Positions 8,605 through 16,439 of a stretch of DNA of 27,925 bases are shown here, one piece after another. The DNA comes from JASFYU01 sp045046905 (lineage in GTDB: Bacteria; Bacteroidota; Bacteroidia; Flavobacteriales; Flavobacteriaceae), in contig JASFYU010000022.1 in assembly GCA_045046905.1 (NCBI GenBank), positions 1 through 27,925 of the forward strand, read 5' to 3'. The position numbers were made by a program, and so were the translations under genes. Every line of letters begins with the position of its first letter. Within the stretch, counting starts at the first letter, position 1. The notes under the pieces were generated by a model. It saw only the letters and a list, made by a program, of their open reading frames with translations. It had not been told where the DNA came from and did no database searches.

Positions 8605-10164
8605 TTATTTGGTAGCCATATCTACCACAACATTGTTCTCACGGTTGGCGAGTTCCCAGGCGGTATAGAAAATCAGACGGGTCCTATTCTGCAATAGGTC
8701 ATAGTTTATCTTATCTGGGGTGTCTCCCGGCTTGTGATAATCGGCATGGGTACCATTGAAATAAAAGATAATAGGTATGTTGTTCTTGGCGAAATTGTAG
8801 TGATCACTCCTGTAGTAAAAACGATTGGGGTCATTCTCGTCATTAAAGGTATAATCGAGTTCAATCTGGGTATATTTACGGTTTATGGCTTCTGAAATTT
8901 GGTGCAGTTCGGTACTCAATTTGTCCGCACCTATTAAATAGATGTAATTTCGATCACCTTCACGCTTTGGGTCGATTCGTCCGATCATATCAATATTGAG
9001 ATTGGCCACAGTTTGCTCTAGCGGAAATATAGGGTCGAAATCTGTATAATATTGAGAGCCTAATAAACCTTTTTCTTCCCCGGTCACATGAAGAAATACA
9101 ATAGATCTTTTTGGTCCTTGGCCCGCATCGGCAGCTTTTTTAAAAGCTTCGGCTATTTCTAACAATGCCACAGTACCTGAACCATCATCATCGGCCCCAT
9201 TGTTTATTTGACCGTCAGCGGTAATTCCTATATGGTCTAGATGCGAGGAAATAACAAGGTACTCGTTCGGTTTTTCAGAACCTTTTAACACAGCCACTAC
9301 ATTCTCGGATTTTATCTCACTGTTATTGCTTGTCAAGTTTAGGTGTATGGGGGTCTGAAGTTTTTTAGGGTGATGATCTTCTTCAATAGCAGGAAAAATG
9401 GTTTTTGCCAAAGCCGCATTGATGAAAAAACGTGCGATTGTATTCTCCTCAGGATCTTTAATCTCCATTTTTCCGGTATCATTCCTTTTCATATGGTTGT
9501 AATAACTCATATAACGTTTAAAATTGTTGTCATCAAAATACAATATGGCCTTAACACCTTTTTTACTAGCCAAATCTGTTCGTTTGCCCGAAGACTCAGA
9601 CATATTGCTCCATGCTGATTTTTTATCGCTTCCAGAGAGTGTATACGTGCCATCGGCGTTTATGGGCTCCCCGGCTTTTACTAAAATGATTTTTCCCTTA
9701 ACATCAAGACCTTTGTAATCAGAATAGTCACCTTCCTCGATACCATACCCCACATATACTATTTCATCAAAAGAAGCCGTAGCCTTTGAAAAAGTTAATA
9801 AATCTTCACCTATAGGAAAAGCCGTTCCATCGACGGTAATTGAACCAGTAGGAAGCTTGCTTAGCGCCAAAGGTACATTCTGAAAATAGTCGCCATTGTT
9901 TTGGGCTGCAGGAATTTCCAACTTCTCATAATAAGCCTTCAGATATGCAATCGCTTTCTTTTGTCCCGGTTGACCAGTTTCCCTTCCTTCGAATTCGTCA
10001 GATGCGTAGGTGTATAAATGTTCTTTTAGTTCTGCTTCGGTAATACTCTCGGCATAGCCAACAGGACTTATTTCGTGTGTAATCGTAGTAGGTTCGGCAA
10101 CGGTTTTTTGAGACGAGTTACAGGCTATTGCTAACCCAATTGCCACAAATACTATTTTTTTCAT
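8605..10164 (-). CDS. M28-family zinc metallopeptidase, lipoprotein
   Basis: A secreted aminopeptidase/carboxypeptidase-like enzyme of clan MH, anchored as a lipoprotein. The N-terminus ends in a lipobox-like AIA-C with C15 as acylation site. A PA-type insert (about 110-290) precedes the catalytic part. The di-zinc site is complete: H308 (SSHLDHIG), D325 (NNGADDDGSG), the catalytic/metal pair E363-E364 (TGEEKGLLGS), D392 (NIDMIGR) and H477 (DYHKPGDT). The length of 519 residues is usual for Bacteroidota members. It is monocistronic, with a promoter box at 10194-10201 on the minus strand. It probably trims peptides outside the cytoplasm. Physical closeness to the hydroxyproline genes is suggestive (proteins to peptides to amino acids), but it has its own promoter and no shared regulation is visible. 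Confidence 0.92.
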   Translation of the reverse strand: MKKIVFVAIGLAIACNSSQKTVAEPTTITHEISPVGYAESITEAELKEHLYTYASDEFEGRETGQPGQKKAIAYLKAYYEKLEIPAAQNNGDYFQNVPLALSKLPTGSITVDGTAFPIGEDLLTFSKATASFDEIVYVGYGIEEGDYSDYKGLDVKGKIILVKAGEPINADGTYTLSGSDKKSAWSNMSESSGKRTDLASKKGVKAILYFDDNNFKRYMSYYNHMKRNDTGKMEIKDPEENTIARFFINAALAKTIFPAIEEDHHPKKLQTPIHLNLTSNNSEIKSENVVAVLKGSEKPNEYLVISSHLDHIGITADGQINNGADDDGSGTVALLEIAEAFKKAADAGQGPKRSIVFLHVTGEEKGLLGSQYYTDFDPIFPLEQTVANLNIDMIGRIDPKREGDRNYIYLIGADKLSTELHQISEAINRKYTQIELDYTFNDENDPNRFYYRSDHYNFAKNNIPIIFYFNGTHADYHKPGDTPDKINYDLLQNRTRLIFYTAWELANRENNVVVDMATK

Positions 10165-10193
10165 TGTATAGAGTTATAGTGTTCGAAAGTCAT

Positions 10194-10201
10194 CAAAAAT
10201 A
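10194..10201 (-). promoter_or_regulatory. -7 box of the M28 peptidase gene
   Basis: On the minus strand this reads TATTTTTG, an exact TAnnTTTG. It lies 30 bases upstream of the ATG at 10164, leaving a short leader. No clear TTG -33 box is present. Confidence 0.5.
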
Positions 10202-10256
10202 GTAAAAACGAAACACTTAAAAATGGCTGCTGTAAAGAAATACAAAAACCGAAAGT

Positions 10257-11096
10257 TTATAGGTGATGAGTATATCGAGAAGGAGTGGTTTTTTTAATTT
10301 TTTTAAAGGCTCTATTAAAATTCGAAATAGAATGAAAGCCTGATTTTTCAGAAATCTCTACGATTGAAATTTTGTTCGGATCAAATAGCATCTGACAAGC
10401 ATGTTCAATTCGAAGTTCTATTAGAAATTGAAAAAAGGTTTTATTGGTGCGTTGTTTAAAAAATCGGCAAAAGGCAGGAGGCGTCATATGAACCAAATCT
10501 GATACCTGATGCAGGCTGATATTTTTTTCGAAATTGTGCATCACATAGTTAAAAACTTGCTGTAAACGCCTTCCTTCAGCATTCGATATTTTTTTAGTCT
10601 GTATAAAACCCGTTAATTCGGTTTTTTCTGCGGCGATAATTATCTTTATCAGCCTTAGAAAATGCAGAAATTTTTCAAATGTATCCGCAGTACATAGGGT
10701 TTGCATGATCTGTTGAATTGATTTTTTCTCTGAACCAATTTGAAAGCCTCTTGCTATAGTATCAAAGAAAGTATTGATTTCTTTTAATTCTGGTATTTCA
10801 AAAAATCCTTCGCCAAAGCTTTTTTTGGTAAAGAATAGCGATATCATATGCGAATCTGATTTGCCTGCGATACTCTGAAAAAGGTGTGGAGTCTCTCCTG
10901 CAATTACGAAAATATCACCGCTAGTATAACTGTGAATACTATTGGCGACGATGAGCTTTCCTTGCCCTTTGATAATATAGCTGATCTGTATTTCTTCATG
11001 TTGGTGTAAGTTGTCGTAGAAGATTTCAGCGATATCAACCTGAACTACCAAATTGTCTTGAAGGGGTTTAGGAATTTTAAACGGCTTTATTTTCAT
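10257..11096 (-). CDS. AraC-family regulator, likely of hydroxyproline genes
   Basis: A transcription regulator with an N-terminal cupin-like sensor (about 15-90, including HQHEEIQISYIIKGQG and GETPH) and a C-terminal AraC DNA-binding domain. The first helix-turn-helix is near 194-214 (SLHQVSDLVHMTPPAFCRFFK region). The second is near 243-265, with the family signature GFHSISNFNRAFKK. The length of 279 residues is normal. It is transcribed away from the hydroxyproline catabolic run across a 139-base divergent gap that contains two AGTATA...TAATAT repeats. The usual logic for AraC proteins would make it the activator of that run, with hydroxyproline or an intermediate as ligand; this is inference from position. 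Confidence 0.9.
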   Translation of the reverse strand: MKIKPFKIPKPLQDNLVVQVDIAEIFYDNLHQHEEIQISYIIKGQGKLIVANSIHSYTSGDIFVIAGETPHLFQSIAGKSDSHMISLFFTKKSFGEGFFEIPELKEINTFFDTIARGFQIGSEKKSIQQIMQTLCTADTFEKFLHFLRLIKIIIAAEKTELTGFIQTKKISNAEGRRLQQVFNYVMHNFEKNISLHQVSDLVHMTPPAFCRFFKQRTNKTFFQFLIELRIEHACQMLFDPNKISIVEISEKSGFHSISNFNRAFKKIKKTTPSRYTHHL

Positions 11097-11130
11097 AAGA
11101 CTAAAATACGCGAATTTTGTAGCTAATATA

Positions 11131-11189
11131 AGTATATGACATGTAATATGGTTAAAATAGTATACGTATTAGTTAATATCGGATTAACC
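11131..11189. promoter_or_regulatory. Candidate AraC-type direct-repeat operator
   Basis: Two direct copies of AGTATA-(7-9 bases)-TAATAT followed by GG and TTAA start at 11131 and 11159, i.e. 28 bases apart. The second copy ends about 20 bases before the -7 box at 11209, which is where a class II AraC activator would sit. Seen by eye only; the region is AT-rich, so chance similarity is possible. Confidence 0.4.
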
Positions 11190-11208
11190 ATCATTTGCAT
11201 AAGTACTT

Positions 11209-11216
11209 TACTTTTG
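11209..11216 (+). promoter_or_regulatory. -7 box of the hydroxyproline operon
   Basis: TACTTTTG matches TAnnTTTG exactly and lies 19 bases before the ATG at 11236. No TTG is found at the expected -33 position. This fits a promoter that needs an activator. Confidence 0.6.
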
Positions 11217-11235
11217 TTCACTAAAGCGATATATT

Positions 11236-12156
11236 ATGGGAATGAAAGTACAATGGGATGGTGTGATGCCAGCGGTAACCACCAAATTTACTGATAAGGA
11301 TACCTTAGATATGCATATGTTCGAAAAGAATATCAATGCACAGTTAGATGCGGGTGTAAACGCAATTGTTCTTGGGGGAACCCTAGGTGAGGCGAGTACC
11401 CTGACTGATGATGAAAAGAAAATACTGATGCAGGAGACCGTACGTATCGTGGACGGAAAAATTCCGGTAATCTTGAATATTGCTGAACAGACCACCAAAG
11501 GGGCCATTACTGCTGCCCACAAGGCCGAGGAGTATGGTGCGAGCGGCTTAATGATGTTGCCTCCAATGCGCTACAATGCAACTGATTTTGAAACGGTCAC
11601 TTATTTTAAAGAGGTTGCGAAGAGTACTGACCTGCCCATAATGATTTATAATAACCCTATTGATTATAAGATAGAGGTTACCTTAGATATGTTCGAAACC
11701 TTATTGGTACATGATACTATTCAGGCCGTTAAGGAATCTACCCGCGATATCTCGAATATAAACCGAATCCGAAACAGATTCGGAAACCGTTTAAAGATTT
11801 TATGTGGAGTCGATACCTTGGCCTTGGAGAGTCTGTTAATCGGTTCTGACGGTTGGGTCGCCGGTTTGGTTTGTGCCTTTCCTGCAGAAACGGTAGCCAT
11901 TTATAAGCTTGCAAAAGCAGGAAGAGTAGATGAGGCCATAGCTATTTATCGCTGGTTCCTACCTTTGTTAGAGTTAGATATTAGCCCACAGTTGGTTCAG
12001 AACATTAAATTGGCAGAAGTGGGTACAGGCATAGGTACAGAAAATGTACGGGCTCCTAGGTTGCCGTTGCAGGGCGAAGAAAGAAAAAGGGTTCAGATGA
12101 TTATAGATGAAGGCCTGAAAACTAGACCTACACTTCCAGATTATAAATCATTATAA
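11236..12156 (+). CDS. DapA-family lyase, probable pyrroline-4-hydroxy-2-carboxylate deaminase
   Basis: A class I (Schiff-base) aldolase-fold enzyme of the dihydrodipicolinate synthase/N-acetylneuraminate lyase family. K166 (AVKES) is the Schiff-base lysine, Y138 lies in the YNNP motif (138-141), and GGTLGE (47-52) corresponds to the carboxylate-binding GTTGE loop. The length of 306 residues is typical. Family members include lysine-pathway DapA, 2-keto-3-deoxy-L-arabonate dehydratase and the deaminase that turns delta-1-pyrroline-4-hydroxy-2-carboxylate into alpha-ketoglutaric semialdehyde. The neighbouring 4-hydroxyproline epimerase, DadA-like oxidase and semialdehyde dehydrogenase favour the last role. 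It is the first gene of the run, with its start just behind a -7 box. An alternative ATG two codons downstream is possible. Confidence 0.88.
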   Translation: MGMKVQWDGVMPAVTTKFTDKDTLDMHMFEKNINAQLDAGVNAIVLGGTLGEASTLTDDEKKILMQETVRIVDGKIPVILNIAEQTTKGAITAAHKAEEYGASGLMMLPPMRYNATDFETVTYFKEVAKSTDLPIMIYNNPIDYKIEVTLDMFETLLVHDTIQAVKESTRDISNINRIRNRFGNRLKILCGVDTLALESLLIGSDGWVAGLVCAFPAETVAIYKLAKAGRVDEAIAIYRWFLPLLELDISPQLVQNIKLAEVGTGIGTENVRAPRLPLQGEERKRVQMIIDEGLKTRPTLPDYKSL

Positions 12157-12158
12157 TT

Positions 12159-12425
12159 GTGTTAGAAATAAGGCCAAGTTGCGAAAATTGTAATAAATTG
12201 TTGCTCTATGATTCGGATGAGGCTATGATTTGTACTTTTGAATGCACATTTTGCAAGGAATGTGTTGAAACAATATTATATAAAACCTGTTCCAATTGCG
12301 GAGGCAATTTTACCCAACGGCCAATTCGACCAAAACGGTTATTAAAAAAATATCCCGTTTCAGAAAAAATAGTTCATAAACCTGTTGATGTTAAAGCACA
12401 TCTAAAACGTATTCAAAAAACATGA
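12159..12425 (+). CDS. Small DUF1272 cysteine-rich protein
   Basis: An 88-residue protein with four metal-binding-like cysteine pairs: C8/C11, C25/C29, C32/C35 and C44/C47 (spacings CxxC, CxxxC, CxxC, CxxC). The end is basic (RPIRPKRLLKK). The opening LEIRPSCENC and the middle CTFECTFCKEC match my knowledge of the DUF1272 family, whose function is unknown; a RING-like or zinc-ribbon fold is likely. It starts with GTG two bases after the stop of the DapA-family gene, and its TGA overlaps the ATG of the aldehyde dehydrogenase (ATGA). It is therefore translationally embedded in the hydroxyproline operon. This makes a role in that pathway or in its regulation plausible, but nothing in the sequence shows what it does. 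Confidence 0.85.
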   Translation: MLEIRPSCENCNKLLLYDSDEAMICTFECTFCKECVETILYKTCSNCGGNFTQRPIRPKRLLKKYPVSEKIVHKPVDVKAHLKRIQKT

Positions 12426-14005
12426 TAAAAGGCATAAATTATATTGGAGGAGAAGTTTCGGCAAAAGGAGATAAAATTTTCTCGACCTTCGATCCCCAAC
12501 GCAACCAAGAAACCGGTCTAAATTTTCATGAAGCGACTGAATCTGAAATTAATACTGCGGCAGAATTGGCATCGGATGCCTTTAAAACGTATAAAGATGT
12601 ATCCGGAGCGCGGAAAGCAGAATTTCTAAGGGCTATAGCTGATGAGATTGAAGCTCTGGGTGACAGCTTGGTTGAAATTTATGTTCAGGAATCAGGCCTT
12701 CCAGAAGGCCGGGCGAAAGGAGAAAGAGGACGTACCATGGGGCAATTAAGGGCATTTGCCAACCTCTTAGATGAAGGTTCATGGGTAGAGGCTACCATTG
12801 ATGTGGCACAACCAAATAGAGAACCCCTACCTAAAGTAGATCTTCGAAAAATACTCTTTCCATTAGGGCCAGTAGCGGTCTTTGGATCAAGCAATTTTCC
12901 GCTGGCATTTTCAACCGCGGGTGGTGATACGGCAAGCGCCTTGGCGGCTGGTTGCCCTGTAATCGTAAAAAGTCACCCTATGCATACGGGTACAGGAGAA
13001 TTGGTATCGTCTGCAATTATAAAGGCGGCCGAGAAAACTGGTATGCCCAAAGGTGTTTTTTCTAATTTGAACAGTGATGGTTTAGAGGTCGGAAAACAAT
13101 TGGTAATGCACCCAAAAGTAAAGGCGGTAGGTTTTACAGGAAGTATAAAAGGAGGTACGGCACTATATAGAATGGCAAATGATCGGCCAGAGCCAATTCC
13201 TGTATTTGCAGAAATGGGAAGTATTAACCCTGTGGTAGCACTACCTTCATCTTTGGAAGAAAAAGGTGATGATTGGGCAAAACAATACGCGGGATCAATA
13301 ATGCTTGGCGCTGGGCAATTTTGTACCAACCCCGGATTAATTTTGGGTCTTAAAAGTGAATCCTTGACTAGCTTTATCAATACCCTGGGTATCGAAATCG
13401 GAAAATTAGAGCCTATTTGTATGTTGCATCCCAATATTCATAGTGGTTATGAAAAGGGAAAAGAGGAGCTTTCGGCCCAAGAAGGTGTTGCCGTAGTGGC
13501 CTCCTATGAGGATACGGTAGCACCCAATTATGCAAAACAAAAAGTATTGACCGTAGATGGTGATGTATTTCTTGCAAACCCAACTTTACATAAAGAAGTA
13601 TTTGGTCCGTTTTCAGTAATCGTACAATGCAGCGATACCGCACAATTAGAAAAGGTACTTGAAAATCTCGAAGGCCAGTTGACAGGTACTATTCTTGGTA
13701 ATTTGGCAGAAATTAAGGCGCATGCGAATATTGTCGATGCCTTAAAAGATAGGGTAGGGCGTATCATTCTTAACGGAGTGCCTACGGGAGTAGAAGTTTG
13801 CCCGTCTATGCAGCATGGAGGACCATTTCCAGCATCTACAGATAGCAGATTTACCTCAGTTGGTACCTCTGCCATAAAAAGATGGGTGAGACCCGTTTCC
13901 TATCAAAATTGGCCGCAAGAAGCATTGCCTGATGCATTGAAAAATGAAAACCCATTGGGTATTATTCGCATTCTAGACGGTGTTCATACCAATACCGCGA
14001 TCTAA
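12422..14005 (+). CDS. Alpha-ketoglutaric semialdehyde dehydrogenase
   Basis: An NAD(P)-dependent aldehyde dehydrogenase, probably oxidising 2,5-dioxopentanoate to 2-oxoglutarate as the last step of hydroxyproline breakdown. Key residues are the nucleophile C301 (GAGQFCTNPG), general base E264 (FAEMGS), oxyanion N158 (GSSNFPLAFS) and the FTGS nucleotide-binding turn (238-241). The length of 527 residues and the FGSSNFPLAFS form match the longer KGSADH subgroup associated with hydroxyproline and sugar-acid pathways. It overlaps the DUF1272 gene by four bases and is followed 11 bases later by the epimerase gene. The substrate assignment rests on subgroup resemblance and operon context together. 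Confidence 0.9.
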   Translation: MIKGINYIGGEVSAKGDKIFSTFDPQRNQETGLNFHEATESEINTAAELASDAFKTYKDVSGARKAEFLRAIADEIEALGDSLVEIYVQESGLPEGRAKGERGRTMGQLRAFANLLDEGSWVEATIDVAQPNREPLPKVDLRKILFPLGPVAVFGSSNFPLAFSTAGGDTASALAAGCPVIVKSHPMHTGTGELVSSAIIKAAEKTGMPKGVFSNLNSDGLEVGKQLVMHPKVKAVGFTGSIKGGTALYRMANDRPEPIPVFAEMGSINPVVALPSSLEEKGDDWAKQYAGSIMLGAGQFCTNPGLILGLKSESLTSFINTLGIEIGKLEPICMLHPNIHSGYEKGKEELSAQEGVAVVASYEDTVAPNYAKQKVLTVDGDVFLANPTLHKEVFGPFSVIVQCSDTAQLEKVLENLEGQLTGTILGNLAEIKAHANIVDALKDRVGRIILNGVPTGVEVCPSMQHGGPFPASTDSRFTSVGTSAIKRWVRPVSYQNWPQEALPDALKNENPLGIIRILDGVHTNTAI

Positions 14006-14016
14006 ACAGTCTCTTA

Positions 14017-15024
14017 ATGTCAAGAACAAAGTATTCTTGCATAGATGCCCATACCTGCGGTAACCCCGTTAGAGTAGTGGCATCTGGCGGGCCCGAGTTA
14101 TATGGGGCTACAATGGCTGAAAAGCGGCAACACTTTTTAAAGGAATACGATTGGGTTCGTAAAGGGTTGATGTTCGAACCACGGGGTCATGATATGATGA
14201 GTGGTAGCATCTTCTATGCACCATCCGATCCTGAAAATGATTTCGGAATTCTCTTTATCGAAACAAGTGGCTGCCTGCCTATGTGCGGCCACGGTACAAT
14301 TGGTTCTATTACAATTGCTATAGAAGAAGGACTTATACAGCCCAAAATCCCTGGAAAAGTACGAATGGAAACACCAGCAGGATTAGTGCATATCGACTAT
14401 CAACAAACCGAAGGAAAAGTAGATTGGGTTCGCCTGACCAATGTGAAATCGTATTTGGCGGCATCAGGTTTAAAAATTCAAAGTTCTGAATTAGGAGAGC
14501 TGGTTTTTGATGTGGCCTATGGCGGAAATTTCTATGCCATAGTAGATCCGCAGCAGAATTTTTCAGGTATCCAAGACTTTACGGCCAGTAAATTGATTCA
14601 ATACAGCCAAGAGATTCGAGAGAAAATCAATCAAAAGTATCCGAATAGGTTTATTCATCCTGAGGACGATACAATTCGTAATGTAAGCCATATGCTGTGG
14701 ACGGGGAATACGATTTCGCCAGAGGCCACTGCTCGTAATGCTGTTTTTTATGGAGACAAGGCTATTGACCGCTCTCCCTGTGGTACGGGAACATCAGCTC
14801 GTATGGCCCAATGGCACGCCAAAGGAAAACTAAAAGTAGGTGAGGAATTCATACATGAGAGTTATATTGGTTCTCAATTTATAGGTCGAATAGAAGAAGA
14901 GACGACCATAGCAGGTATGAAAGCGATTGTTCCGACCATTCAAGGTTGGGCGAAGATATATGGCCATAATACGATCGTTATCGATGATGATGACCCCTAT
15001 GCCCATGGGTTTCAAGTAATCTGA
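14017..15024 (+). CDS. 4-hydroxyproline 2-epimerase
   Basis: A cofactor-independent proline-racemase-superfamily enzyme that interconverts trans-4-hydroxy-L-proline and cis-4-hydroxy-D-proline in the cytoplasm. Both catalytic cysteines are present: C90 in PMCGHGTIG and C255 in DRSPCGTGTSA. This separates it from trans-3-hydroxy-L-proline dehydratases, in which the second cysteine is replaced. The length of 335 residues fits. It lies between the semialdehyde dehydrogenase and the D-amino-acid oxidase-like gene on the same strand, exactly the neighbours expected for hydroxyproline catabolism. Proline racemase is the main alternative, disfavoured by the context. Confidence 0.92.
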   Translation: MSRTKYSCIDAHTCGNPVRVVASGGPELYGATMAEKRQHFLKEYDWVRKGLMFEPRGHDMMSGSIFYAPSDPENDFGILFIETSGCLPMCGHGTIGSITIAIEEGLIQPKIPGKVRMETPAGLVHIDYQQTEGKVDWVRLTNVKSYLAASGLKIQSSELGELVFDVAYGGNFYAIVDPQQNFSGIQDFTASKLIQYSQEIREKINQKYPNRFIHPEDDTIRNVSHMLWTGNTISPEATARNAVFYGDKAIDRSPCGTGTSARMAQWHAKGKLKVGEEFIHESYIGSQFIGRIEEETTIAGMKAIVPTIQGWAKIYGHNTIVIDDDDPYAHGFQVI

Positions 15025-15044
15025 CCAGGGGGCGACAGCCATAA

Positions 15045-15089
15045 ATTCTCCCGAATTCGGGAGCGTGTTAAACCCACGGATGAGAATAA
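15045..15089 (-). repeat. Inverted copy of the intergenic palindromic repeat
   Basis: Read on the minus strand, TTCTCATCCGTGGGTTTA matches the box at 25294-25310 (TTCTCACCAGTGGGTTTA). It is followed by a perfect palindrome CTCCCGAATTCGGGAG (15048-15063), in the place of the CCCTCTTGA hairpin of the long copies. It sits inside the 102-base gap between epimerase and oxidase genes and could attenuate or process the transcript. Confidence 0.6.
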
Positions 15090-15097
15090 AATACCGT

Positions 15098-15110
15098 TGA
15101 ACCTGGTTCA
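15098..15110. promoter_or_regulatory. Palindrome TGAACC-T-GGTTCA before the oxidase gene
   Basis: A perfect 13-base inverted repeat ends 16 bases before the ATG at 15127. It could be an operator or a small hairpin in the translation start region. No second copy was seen in the window. Confidence 0.35.
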
Positions 15111-15126
15111 CAATAACAACTAATAA

Positions 15127-16377
15127 ATGGGTAAAAGTATACTGATTATAGGAGGAGGAATAGTAGGCTTGTGTTCCGCTTACTTTTTACAAAAAGAAGG
15201 GCATCAGGTCACGGTTATCGATAAGTCGAATATTACTTCGGGGGCATCTTTTGTAAATGCGGGTTTTATTACCCCCAGTCATATTATTCCTTTGGCAGCA
15301 CCAGGGATGATTACACAGGGAATGAAATGGATGTTCGATTCTACAAGTCCGTTCTACATAAAGCCCCGTTTTGATATAGATTTTTTCAGATGGTCCTGGT
15401 ATTTTTACAAGTCATCTACCAAAGAAAAGGTAGAAAAAGCAATACCCGTAATCAAAGATATCAACCTGTTGAGCCGAGGGCTTTTTGAGGCCATGAAATC
15501 ATCTGGCGAACTGGGCGATTTTCACTTGGAGCGTCGAGGTTTGTTAATGCTCTATAAGACCGAGGCTGCTTACCAGCATGAGATGGAAGTAGCAAAAAAG
15601 GCCGGTTCTTTGGGTTTAGAAGTATCCGAATTGAACAAATCGGAACTGCATAAAATTGAGCCCAATGTAAAAATAGATGCCGAAGGTGCTATTCATTATG
15701 AATGCGATGCACATACTACGCCGACCGAGTTTATTCCCAAACTCCTAAAATACTTAAAAAGTGTTGGCGTTGTAATTTGTATCGAGGAGGAGGTTGTGGA
15801 TCTTTCGGTCCGCAATGGTAAGATTGATTCTATCGAAACAACAAAGAATACATATACAGCTGATGAGGTTATACTTGCCGCTGGTTCCTGGAGCGGTATA
15901 CTTTCTAAAAAACTGCATATCAATTTGCCTATGCAGGCAGGAAAAGGCTATAGTATTGATGTGCCTAGACCTACAGGCATTTCACTTCCAGCCATTTTAT
16001 TGGAAGCCAAGATGGCGGTTACACCCATGCAGGGGTTTACCCGATTTGCAGGTACTATGGAGTTTTCAGGAATCAATACTCGTATCAGAAAAGAACGGGT
16101 ATTGGCCCTTGTCAACGGGGCGGCCAAATTCTATCCCGAACTGAAAATCACTGAGGAGGAGATTGCGGAGGCGAAAACGGGTATGCGACCGGTCTCTCCT
16201 GATGGCTTGCCTTATATAGGGCGATCTAAGAGTTTACAGAATTTAACTTTTGCTACCGGTCATGCGATGATGGGGTGGAGCCTGGGGCCAGCCACGGGTA
16301 AACTGGTTTCTGAAATTATCGATGATAAGCCGACAGCTATGGATCTGTCAGCCTTTGACCCCAACAGAAAGTTTTAA
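15127..16377 (+). CDS. DadA-like FAD oxidoreductase, probable D-hydroxyproline dehydrogenase
   Basis: A DAO-superfamily flavoprotein with an N-terminal Rossmann motif GGGIVG (9-14) and the acidic ribose-binding end VIDKSN. The FAD-contacting end reads TGMRPVSPDGLPYIG and FATGHAMMGWSLGPATGKL. The length of 416 residues matches D-amino acid dehydrogenases (DadA-like). In this operon it most likely oxidises cis-4-hydroxy-D-proline to delta-1-pyrroline-4-hydroxy-2-carboxylate, the substrate of the first gene's product. It is the last gene of the run, separated from the epimerase by a repeat-containing gap. No membrane segment is obvious, so the electron acceptor is unknown. D-proline or other D-amino acids are alternative substrates. 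Confidence 0.88.
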   Translation: MGKSILIIGGGIVGLCSAYFLQKEGHQVTVIDKSNITSGASFVNAGFITPSHIIPLAAPGMITQGMKWMFDSTSPFYIKPRFDIDFFRWSWYFYKSSTKEKVEKAIPVIKDINLLSRGLFEAMKSSGELGDFHLERRGLLMLYKTEAAYQHEMEVAKKAGSLGLEVSELNKSELHKIEPNVKIDAEGAIHYECDAHTTPTEFIPKLLKYLKSVGVVICIEEEVVDLSVRNGKIDSIETTKNTYTADEVILAAGSWSGILSKKLHINLPMQAGKGYSIDVPRPTGISLPAILLEAKMAVTPMQGFTRFAGTMEFSGINTRIRKERVLALVNGAAKFYPELKITEEEIAEAKTGMRPVSPDGLPYIGRSKSLQNLTFATGHAMMGWSLGPATGKLVSEIIDDKPTAMDLSAFDPNRKF

Positions 16378-16439
16378 TCCGAACTCAGGTTAATAGGGTA
16401 TACTAGATTATAAAGCGGGTTTTTATAGGTGCCCTTACG

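Noticed and set aside
11236..12156. True dapA (lysine biosynthesis)
   Set aside because: The protein has the family Schiff-base lysine, but the operon is made of hydroxyproline catabolic genes, and none of the lysine pathway partners are present.
12973..13434. 153-codon open frame opposite the semialdehyde dehydrogenase
   Set aside because: Antisense shadow of a gene with intact catalytic motifs; proline- and serine-rich translation without a recognisable family.
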